From Actinopolyspora lacussalsi (lineage in GTDB: Bacteria > Actinomycetota > Actinomycetes > Mycobacteriales > Pseudonocardiaceae), in the NCBI GenBank assembly GCA_030803735.1, contig JAURUC010000001.1:1869501-1933500 (forward strand): a stretch of DNA of 64,000 nt, in the 5' to 3' direction. The notes under the pieces are model-generated. The model ran no database searches. It saw only the letters and a list, made by a program, of their open reading frames with translations, and was not told the DNA's origin. The translations under genes were made by a program, and so were the position numbers. Positions within the stretch are counted from its first letter, which is position 1, and each line of letters opens with the position of its first letter. Below, piece after piece: positions 57,428-64,000 of this stretch.

Positions 57428-57479
57428 GAACCCGCCGCCGCTTCCCCGCCAGTTCGGGACGAGCAGCACGTTCCGCCCC

Positions 57480-58124
57480 TTAGTCCAGCATGGCGACGAA
57501 CTTCGCCACGTCGGTGTTGGCCACTCGCCGGGCAACCCCGCCTCCGGGGACCGCGGAGGCCAACTTGTAGAGCGGCCGGTCCGCCGCGGCGTCGCCACGC
57601 GCCTCGGCCTTGAGCTGTGCCACGATCAGTTCCGAGAGCACCAGCGCACGGGTGTCTCCGGTACCGGCCAACGTGTCGGCCAGCCGCCGCAGCGCGTAGA
57701 CACCGAGTTCCTTCCCACCGGTACCCGCGTACATCGCCAGCGCCACGTTCAACGTGCGATGCCGGGGCGGCCCGGTGACGACCAGACTGATCGTGCGGGT
57801 GCCACGGATATCGGTGATCAGCACGTCCAGCGCGGTGGCCGTCGACAGATCGACCCGGCGCGTGCCGAAGGCGCGTGCCGCCACTTCGGTGCCACGCAGC
57901 CAGTAAGTCTTGCGCGCCTCGCTGTAGGCCATCAGCAGCAGCGGCAGCGCCAGCACGACCAATGGGACGAAGAAACCGGCCGTCCCCGCGAACAGCCCCG
58001 CGATGCCACCGATGGCCGCGCCGATCACGACAGCGGCGACGGCGACACTGATCGCCCGCCTGCGGACGACGCGACGATCGAGCAGATCCAGCGTCACGCT
58101 TTCCTGGGACTGTTCCTCGCTCAT
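57480..58124 (-). CDS. Conserved actinobacterial membrane protein, 214 aa
   Basis: The product has two adjacent N-terminal membrane segments ([21 protein letters not shown] and [17 protein letters not shown]) and a soluble C-terminal domain (about 75-214). The ATG at 58124 overlaps the hisS stop (ATGA), so it is translated from the same mRNA. I do not recognise a named family. It is not clearly required for histidyl-tRNA synthesis. Confidence 0.75.
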   Translation of the reverse strand: MSEEQSQESVTLDLLDRRVVRRRAISVAVAAVVIGAAIGGIAGLFAGTAGFFVPLVVLALPLLLMAYSEARKTYWLRGTEVAARAFGTRRVDLSTATALDVLITDIRGTRTISLVVTGPPRHRTLNVALAMYAGTGGKELGVYALRRLADTLAGTGDTRALVLSELIVAQLKAEARGDAAADRPLYKLASAVPGGGVARRVANTDVAKFVAMLD

Positions 58125-59383
58125 CCGGACAGCACCGTCCGCGCCTTCTCGACCACCGAGGACAGCGGTATGCTCTCCTGCTGCCCACCGGAGAGGTCCT
58201 TCAGCTGCGCCGAGTCCTCGGCCAGATCCCGTTCTCCCAGAACCAGCGCGTAGCGGGCACCGGAACGGTCGGCCGCCTTCATCGCCCCCTTCAGTCCCTT
58301 GCCACCGTAGGCGATCTCCACCCTGATGCCCGCGTGCCGCAGCTGACCCGCCAGCGCCACCAGCCGACGCTTGGCCTGTTCGCCGAGCGGTACGCAGTAG
58401 ATGTCGCAACGGGACTGGTCACCGGGCCGCACTCCCTCCACCTCGCAGGCGAGCATGGTGCGGTCCAGGCCGAGTCCGAATCCCACGCCGGAGAGCTCCG
58501 CGCCGCCGAGATCGGCCATCAACCCGTCGTACCGACCGCCGCCGCCGATGCCGGACTGCGCACCGAGCCCGTCGTGCACGAATTCGAAGGTGGTTTTGGT
58601 GTAGTAGTCCAACCCCCTGACCAGCCTGGGATTCTCGGTGAAGGGGACATCGAGGTCACGCAGGTGCTCCTTGACCCGCTCGTAGTGCTCGGCGGCCTGG
58701 TCGGAGAGGTTGTCGGCCATCAGCGGGGCATCAGCGACCATCTCGCGGACTTCCGGGCGTTTGTCGTCGAGCACCCGCAGCGGGTTGAGCTCCACCCGAC
58801 GACGCGTCTCCTCGTCCAGCGGCAACCCGCGCAGGAACTCCTGCAGTTTGGCCCGGTACTCCGGTCGGCACGTGCTGTCGCCCAGCGAGGTGAGCTCGAT
58901 GCGGTGCCCGGTCAGTCCCAACCTGCGGTAGCCCTCGTCGGCCACGGCGATCACCTCGGCGTCCAGCGCCGGATCGTCCACGCCGATGGCCTCCACACCC
59001 ACCTGCTGCAGTTGTCGGTAGCGACCGGCCTGCGGCCGCTCGTACCGGAAGAACGCCCCGCTGTAGTACAGCTTGAGCGGCAGCTGGCCCCGGTCGAGAC
59101 CGTGTTCGATGACCGACCTGATCACACCCGCGGTGCCCTCGGGGCGCAGCGTGATCGAACGTCCCCCCTGGTCGGGGAAGGTGTACATTTCCTTGCTGAC
59201 CACGTCGGTGGACTCGCCCACACCGCGTGCGAACAGCGCGGTGTCCTCGAACACCGGCAGCTCGATGTAGCCGTACCCGGCGCGGCGAGCGGCTTCGCCG
59301 AGGGTGTCGCGCACCGCGAGGAATCGTGCCGATCCCGGGGGGTAGTACTCGGGGATGCCCTTGGGGGCGGCAAACGTGCTCAT
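58121..59383 (-). CDS. hisS: Histidyl-tRNA synthetase
   Basis: HisRS charges tRNA-His. The 420-aa product has class II motif 1 and motif 2 ([20 protein letters not shown]), the histidine-specific [16 protein letters not shown] and GGGGRYDGL, and a C-terminal anticodon-binding domain ([20 protein letters not shown]). Complete and typical in length. It overlaps the downstream membrane-protein gene. Confidence 0.97.
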   Translation of the reverse strand: MSTFAAPKGIPEYYPPGSARFLAVRDTLGEAARRAGYGYIELPVFEDTALFARGVGESTDVVSKEMYTFPDQGGRSITLRPEGTAGVIRSVIEHGLDRGQLPLKLYYSGAFFRYERPQAGRYRQLQQVGVEAIGVDDPALDAEVIAVADEGYRRLGLTGHRIELTSLGDSTCRPEYRAKLQEFLRGLPLDEETRRRVELNPLRVLDDKRPEVREMVADAPLMADNLSDQAAEHYERVKEHLRDLDVPFTENPRLVRGLDYYTKTTFEFVHDGLGAQSGIGGGGRYDGLMADLGGAELSGVGFGLGLDRTMLACEVEGVRPGDQSRCDIYCVPLGEQAKRRLVALAGQLRHAGIRVEIAYGGKGLKGAMKAADRSGARYALVLGERDLAEDSAQLKDLSGGQQESIPLSSVVEKARTVLSG

Positions 59384-59433
59384 CGCTGGCTTCTTCTGGT
59401 CTCGTCGGTCCTGGTGCTGGTTGTCGAGGACGG

Positions 59434-60117
59434 TCAGTCGGCCGCTTCGTCGGATGCGGCGAGCCCCCGTAGGAAGGGGTTGCTCTCGCGCTCCCGGCCG
59501 ATGGTCGTGGTGGAGCCGTGTCCCGGGAGCACGGCCGTGTCGTCGGGACGCGACAGGATCTCGTTCCGGAGCGTGCGCAGCATCCGCTCGTGGTCACCGC
59601 CGGGCAGGTCGGTGCGACCGATGGCTCCGGTGAACAACGTGTCGCCGGTCAGCAGCAGTCGACCACCTTCCACGGTGCCGGTCCCGAACAGCACCGAACC
59701 GCCCGTGTGGCCGGGAGCGGGCCGCACGTCGAACTCCATGCCCGCCAGGTTCAGCACGGTGTCGCCGGAGAGTTCACGCACGTCCTCCGGCATGTTCACC
59801 GGGACACCCTCGAACAGCTGGCTTCCCTCCGGGCCGAGCGCGGCACCGGGGTCGGCGAGCATGTAGCGGTCCTCGGGATGCACCCAGGCGGGTATCCCGT
59901 AGGACTCGCACAGTTCCCCGGCGGAGAACACGTGGTCGAAATGGCCGTGCGTCAACAGCACGCCCACGGGGGTGAGCCCGTGTTCGTCCAGCTGCTTGCG
60001 CACCGGCTCGACGGCATCCTGGCCCGGGTCCACCACTACGCAGTCGCCGCCCTCGTGCGGTGCGAGCACGTAGCAGTTCGCCTGGAGCTGTCCGACGGGG
60101 AAACCAACAACAAGCAC
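59434..60117 (-). CDS. Metallo-beta-lactamase-fold hydrolase (glyoxalase II-like)
   Basis: The 227-aa protein has the metal-binding [10 protein letters not shown] (HxHxDH), [10 protein letters not shown] and LLTGDTLF motifs and a final LPGHGSTTT histidine. This is the arrangement of glyoxalase II-like MBL hydrolases in actinobacteria. The GTG start is at 60117. Its position between hisS and rel matches M. tuberculosis Rv2581c. Substrate not determined. Confidence 0.9.
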   Translation of the reverse strand: MLVVGFPVGQLQANCYVLAPHEGGDCVVVDPGQDAVEPVRKQLDEHGLTPVGVLLTHGHFDHVFSAGELCESYGIPAWVHPEDRYMLADPGAALGPEGSQLFEGVPVNMPEDVRELSGDTVLNLAGMEFDVRPAPGHTGGSVLFGTGTVEGGRLLLTGDTLFTGAIGRTDLPGGDHERMLRTLRNEILSRPDDTAVLPGHGSTTTIGRERESNPFLRGLAASDEAAD

Positions 60118-60345
60118 GGAGTGCTACCTCTTCAGCGTTCGGGGACGTGCGACCGGGGCCCGCGGCGTGTAAGAACCTGCCGCACCACTGGCCGACAGGC
60201 CACCCCGATCACTCCAGTGCTACCAGCCTAGTCGTGCGGTCTCACAGTTTTCGCACACCGGGCCGTTCTACACTCCCCGAAAACGTGATCCCGTGTTGTT
60301 TCCTCGGGACGAAGCCGACCGACCCCGACCGCGGAGTGGGAACAG

Positions 60346-61206
60346 GTGTCCAGCAACGAACAACGTCGCCAGGCGGCCAAGAGCAAGCTCGAGCGTCAGC
60401 TCGCCCGCAGGGAGGAGCAAGCCCGCAAACGCAGGACCGTGGCGGTGACCACCACGATCGTCGTGGTGATCGCGGCCGTGGTGGGGGTTTACTTCCTCAC
60501 CCGTACGGGCGGCGGGGGTGACGGCGCCGCGAGTCCTCCACCGAGCTCCACGACGACCTCCGAACAGTCGAACTCGGAGCAGATATCCATACCGACCGAA
60601 CTCGCCCCCGCTCCGAGCCGCCCTGAACCGCTGCCGAACCAGGTTTCCTGCACCTACCGTTCGGAGGGGGAGCCCGCCAAACCGGTGGATCCCCCCGAGG
60701 ACGGCGAGGTCTCCTCGCAGGGAACCGTGCAGGCCACGATCGAGGCGAATGTGGGCACCATCCCGATCACATTGGACCACTCGCTGGCCCCCTGCACGGT
60801 GAACAGCTTCGTCCACCTGGCCGAGTCCGGGTTCTACAACGACACCCCCTGTCACCGCATCTCCACCTCGGGACTGCAGATGCTGCAGTGCGGTGACCCG
60901 ACGGGTGAGGGCACCGGCGGCCCCGGATACCAGTTCGACGACGAGACCTACTCCGACATCCAGTACGGACGTGGATACCTGGCGATGGCCAACTCGGGGG
61001 CCGACACCAACGGCAGCCAGTTCTTCATCGTGTACGGCGAGGCACCGCTGCAGTCCAACTACACGGTGTTCGGCACCGTGTCGAAGGAGGGCCTGGAAGT
61101 GGTGGACAAGGTCGCTCGGGCGGGCCACGACGGTTCGTTCTCGAGCGCGGGTGGCGGTCATCCGAACAAGAAGGTGAATTTCGAGAAGGTGACCGTGCAG
61201 TCCTGA
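60346..61206 (+). CDS. ppiB: Membrane-anchored cyclophilin-type peptidyl-prolyl isomerase
   Basis: The 286-aa protein has a basic cytoplasmic N-terminus, one membrane anchor (TVAVTTTIVVVIAAVVGVYF), a Ser/Thr/Pro-rich linker, and a cyclophilin domain (about 125-285). The cyclophilin domain has VNSFVHLAESGFYNDTPCHRI, GTGGPGYQFDDE, ANSGADTNGSQFFI and VFGTVSKEGLEVV. It most likely folds secreted proteins. The GTG start at 60346 is used. It is divergent from the MBL hydrolase, as in Rv2582 of mycobacteria. Confidence 0.93.
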   Translation: MSSNEQRRQAAKSKLERQLARREEQARKRRTVAVTTTIVVVIAAVVGVYFLTRTGGGGDGAASPPPSSTTTSEQSNSEQISIPTELAPAPSRPEPLPNQVSCTYRSEGEPAKPVDPPEDGEVSSQGTVQATIEANVGTIPITLDHSLAPCTVNSFVHLAESGFYNDTPCHRISTSGLQMLQCGDPTGEGTGGPGYQFDDETYSDIQYGRGYLAMANSGADTNGSQFFIVYGEAPLQSNYTVFGTVSKEGLEVVDKVARAGHDGSFSSAGGGHPNKKVNFEKVTVQS

Positions 61207-61252
61207 TCCGGGAAATCCGGCCCGGAAATCCTGGGCCGCGAAGTACCGGGGA

Positions 61253-61282
61253 ACACCCGCGTGGCCCCGGCCACGCGGGTGT
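61253..61282 (+). terminator. ppi terminator, perfect 14-bp hairpin
   Basis: ACACCCGCGTGGCC and GGCCACGCGGGTGT form an uninterrupted 14-bp stem with only a 2-nt loop, 47 bp after the ppi stop. It is among the strongest hairpins in the window and could also stop rel transcripts from the other strand. Confidence 0.75.
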
Positions 61283-61300
61283 GGCGGGGGGCGGACTGCG

Positions 61301-61474
61301 TAAATTTCCCACGAAATCGCCGCGCCGCTTCGACGCAGGGCCGAGCTCCCACCACTGCCGCAGCCCGCACCGCCGCGGGTTCTCTCGTGGTGCTCTCGCG
61401 AGGACGCCGGAGACGTTGTGTGTAACTACCCGATGTCTCCGGACCCGCGGCGAGAGCCCGCGAGAGGTTCCGCC
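61301..61474 (-). repeat. Copy C of the dispersed intergenic repeat
   Basis: On the minus strand it runs GGCGGAACCTCTCGC, GACATCGGGTAGT, ACACACAACGTC, GTCCTCGCGAGAGC, GAGAACCCGCGGCGGTGC and GCGATTTCGTGGGAAAT, the same order of blocks as copy B at 34054-34250. The two copies are in opposite orientation on the chromosome, both at convergent gene ends. Confidence 0.8.
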
Positions 61475-61508
61475 GCCCGTACCGCCACGCAGCCGGACCG
61501 ACCAACGG

Positions 61509-63824
61509 TCACGCAGCGGAGGTCATGCGGTAGACATCGTAGACTCCCTCGATGTTGCGCACGGCCTTGAGGACGTGCCCCAGGTGCTTGGGATCGCCCA
61601 TCTCGAAGGAGAACCGGCTCACCGCGACGCGGTCCTTGGAGGTGGTCACCGAGGCGGACAGGATGTTGACCTTCTCGTCGGCCAACACCTTCGTCACGTC
61701 CGAGAGCAACCGGTGCCGGTCCAGCGCCTCGACCTGGATGGCCACCAGGAACACCGAGGAGTTCGACGGGGCCCAGTAGACCTCCACCAACCGTTCGGGT
61801 TTGGAGCGCAGGTCGTCCGCGTTGTTGCAGTCGGTGCGGTGCACGCTGACGCCACCACCGCGCGTGACGAAGCCGAGGATCTCGTCGCCGGGCACCGGGG
61901 TGCAGCAACGCGCGAGCTTCGCCCAGACCTCACCCGCGTTGGCGCCCTCCACGCGTACACCGGAATCGCCGGAACTGCGGCGCTGCTGCTGCACCGTGGA
62001 GGGGGTGGAGCGTTCCGCGATCTCGTCCTCGGCCTGTTCCACCCCGCCGAACGAGGCGACCAGCCGCTGCACCACGTGGTGCGCCGAGACCTGTCGTTCC
62101 CCGACCGCCGCGTACAACGCGGTCACATCGGTGTAGTGCAGCTCCTTGGCCACGGATCCGATGGAATCGGCCGAGACCAACCGCTGCACCGGCAGACCCA
62201 GCCTGCGCAGCTCCTTGGCGATGGCCTGCTTGCCGGACTCGATCGCCTCCTCGCGCCGCTCCTTGGCGAACCACTGCTTGATCTTGGTCTTGGCGCGCGG
62301 CGAGGCGACGAAGGAAAGCCAGTCCCTGCTCGGACCGGATCCCTCGGCCTTGGAGGTGAAGATCTCGACGACCTCGCCGTTCTCCAGCTTGCGTTCGAGC
62401 GCGACGAGTCTGCCGTTGACCCTGGATCCGATACAACGGTGCCCTACCTCGGTGTGCACCGCGTAGGCGAAGTCGACCGGCGTCGATCCCGCCGGAAGCG
62501 TGATCACGTCACCCTTGGGGGTGAATACGAAGATCTCTCTGGTGTTGAGGTCGTAACGCAGCGACTCCAGGAACTCCCCTGGGTCCGCGGCCTCCCGCTG
62601 CCAGTCGAGCAGCTGGCGCATCCAGGCCATCTCGTCGATCTCGACACCGGCGCCGCCTCGGCCACGCGCCTTGGTCTCCTTGTAGCGCCAGTGGGCCGCG
62701 ATGCCGTACTCGGCGGTACGATGCATCTCCTCGGTACGGATCTGCACTTCCAGCGGCTTGCCCTCGGGACCGATCACCGTGGTGTGCAGTGACTGGTACA
62801 CCCCGAACTTGGGCTGGGCGATGTAGTCCTTGAACCGGCCGGGCATCGGCTGCCACAGCGCGTGCACCACACCCATCGCGGCATAGCAGTCCCGCACCTG
62901 GTCGACGAGGATGCGCACTCCGACCAGATCGTGGATGTCGTCGAAGTCACGGCCCCGAACGATCATCTTCTGGTGGATCGAGTAGTAGTGCTTGGGGCGC
63001 CCCTCCACCTTCGCGGAGAGCCGAGCCGCGTCCAGGTTCGACGACAACTCGTCGACCACGGTGCGCAGATAGGTGTCCCTGGAGGGCGCGCGGTTGGCCA
63101 CCAGTCGCACGATCTCGTCGTACTTCTTGGGCTGCAGGATCGCGAAGGCCAGGTCCTCCAGCTCCCACTTGATGGTGGCCATGCCCAGCCGATGTGCCAG
63201 CGGCGCCAGGACCTCCAGGGTCTCGCGCGCCTTGCGCACCTGCTTCTCCGGCGGCAGGAACCGCATGGTGCGCATGTTGTGCAACCGGTCGGCGAGCTTG
63301 ATCACCACGACGCGGGGATCACGGGCCATCGCGATGACCATCTTGCGGATGGTCTCGGCCTCGGCGGCGTTTCCCAGCTTGACCTTGTCGAGCTTGGTGA
63401 CGCCATCGACGAGGTGGGAGACCTCCTCACCGAAGTCGGACCGCAGCTTGTCCAGCGGGTAGTCGGTGTCCTCGACGGTGTCGTGCAACAACGCGGCCAC
63501 CAGCGTGGTGGTGTCCATACCCAGCTCGGCGAGGATGGTGGCGACCGCGAGCGGATGCGTGATGTAGGGATCACCGGACTTGCGCTGCTGGTCGCTGTGT
63601 TGTTCCTCGGCGATGTCGTAGGCGTACTGCAGCAACGCCAGATCAGCCTGCGGGTGCATCTCGCGGTGCACCGAGGCCAACGGCTCGAGGACCTGCTTGA
63701 CCTGGGTAGGACGCTGCGCGGTGATTCGCCGGGCCAACCGCGCGCGAACCCGCCGAGTGGCCGAGGCGGGCCGCTGCGCGGCAGAGTCCGCCCCGCTCGC
63801 GGGAGACTCGACTTCTTGGCTCAC
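61509..63824 (-). CDS. rel: Bifunctional (p)ppGpp synthetase/hydrolase Rel
   Basis: Rel makes and degrades ppGpp in the stringent response. The 771-aa product has the hydrolase HD domain ([25 protein letters not shown]), the synthetase domain ([38 protein letters not shown]), TGS ([22 protein letters not shown]), helical and ACT domains. The GTG at 63824 has GGGAG 6 nt upstream and is preferred. An ATG at 63917 gives a 31-residue longer protein but has no ribosome binding site. Both catalytic halves look intact. Confidence 0.97.
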   Translation of the reverse strand: MSQEVESPASGADSAAQRPASATRRVRARLARRITAQRPTQVKQVLEPLASVHREMHPQADLALLQYAYDIAEEQHSDQQRKSGDPYITHPLAVATILAELGMDTTTLVAALLHDTVEDTDYPLDKLRSDFGEEVSHLVDGVTKLDKVKLGNAAEAETIRKMVIAMARDPRVVVIKLADRLHNMRTMRFLPPEKQVRKARETLEVLAPLAHRLGMATIKWELEDLAFAILQPKKYDEIVRLVANRAPSRDTYLRTVVDELSSNLDAARLSAKVEGRPKHYYSIHQKMIVRGRDFDDIHDLVGVRILVDQVRDCYAAMGVVHALWQPMPGRFKDYIAQPKFGVYQSLHTTVIGPEGKPLEVQIRTEEMHRTAEYGIAAHWRYKETKARGRGGAGVEIDEMAWMRQLLDWQREAADPGEFLESLRYDLNTREIFVFTPKGDVITLPAGSTPVDFAYAVHTEVGHRCIGSRVNGRLVALERKLENGEVVEIFTSKAEGSGPSRDWLSFVASPRAKTKIKQWFAKERREEAIESGKQAIAKELRRLGLPVQRLVSADSIGSVAKELHYTDVTALYAAVGERQVSAHHVVQRLVASFGGVEQAEDEIAERSTPSTVQQQRRSSGDSGVRVEGANAGEVWAKLARCCTPVPGDEILGFVTRGGGVSVHRTDCNNADDLRSKPERLVEVYWAPSNSSVFLVAIQVEALDRHRLLSDVTKVLADEKVNILSASVTTSKDRVAVSRFSFEMGDPKHLGHVLKAVRNIEGVYDVYRMTSAA

Positions 63825-64000
63825 AGCACGCTCCCGGGTGTTCGAGGATCCGCTCGGCCCGGGTCGGTTCTCCGCACGCGAGAACGCCCGTGGCGCTCGG
63901 TGCGGCGACCCGGACATTGAGCATAACGCTACGACCCCCGTGCGCCTTCCCGGGAGGGGCGACGCCGCGCCGAGCGGTCCCGACGCGGCTGTGAGCCGAA

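Larger units (their letters stand above)
61207..61508. other. Intergenic region with terminator and repeat copy C
   Basis: The convergent ppi and rel genes are separated by 302 bp that hold a terminator (61253-61282) and the full repeat copy C (61301-61474). No gene is seen. Confidence 0.65.

Overview
The window is high-GC actinobacterial chromosome. It contains bldD, a SARP regulator, a DasR-type site and an actinomycete-style bifunctional rel gene, which point to a filamentous, developmentally complex actinomycete. My inference is Pseudonocardiales-like (Saccharopolyspora or Actinopolyspora type). The backbone, nearly all on the minus strand, runs rel, (ppi), MBL hydrolase, hisS, radical SAM SplB-like, aspS, rarA, alaS, ruvX, mltG, aroE, prepilin peptidase, aroC, aroK, aroB, aroQ, pepQ, efp, nusB, (bldD), pyrR, pyrB, pyrC. 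From memory this order matches M. tuberculosis Rv2533c-Rv2583c and the S. coelicolor bldD-aro-rel segment, so departures from it mark accessory DNA.

Region by region. 1-2.1 kb: start of the pyrRBC operon, with a PyrR-binding loop and a hairpin over the ribosome binding site. 2.2-2.8 kb: bldD. 2.9-4.7 kb: an IS200/IS605-type element with divergent tnpA and a tnpB split by an in-frame amber codon. 4.8-7.2 kb: nusB, efp, pepQ. 7.2-26.3 kb: about 19 kb of accessory DNA between pepQ and aroQ. It holds (a) an XRE/DUF397 regulatory pair, (b) a divergent nine-gene operon, 8.77-14.38 kb, with two small Cys/His proteins, two glycosyltransferases, an APH-like kinase, a P-loop kinase, two unknowns and a stand-alone PTS EIIB-like domain, (c) a SUMF1-like gene beside an ABC-ATPase gene remnant, (d) a complete polyol uptake and catabolism operon (binding protein, two permeases, two zinc dehydrogenases, DeoR regulator, xylulokinase, ATPase), and (e) a TetR/hydrolase pair with two operators.

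26.3-31.4 kb is the aro operon, interrupted between aroK and aroB by a 5'-truncated Abi_2/HEPN remnant. 31.4-34.0 kb is an N-acetylglucosamine/glucose-type PTS (EIIA, EIIB, EIIC, HPr) with a DasR-like operator. 34.4-40.6 kb is aroE to alaS plus two small membrane genes. 40.8-46.2 kb holds an FtsX/MacB-like membrane protein, a 2-hydroxyacid dehydrogenase, rarA and a SulP transporter. 46.7-55.7 kb holds a small secreted basic protein, an APH-like kinase, aspS, an XRE regulator, a SARP, a LexA-box-preceded radical SAM gene and a decayed SARP copy. 56.0-63.8 kb holds YibE/F, a membrane protein, hisS, MBL hydrolase, cyclophilin and rel.

The best candidate for an undescribed system is the 8.77-14.38 kb operon with its iterated TGTAGC operator. 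A roughly 200-bp dispersed intergenic repeat (34.05 and 61.3 kb, partial at 19.94 kb) is the most interesting non-coding signal. All functional calls rest on reading motifs by eye; no database search was run.
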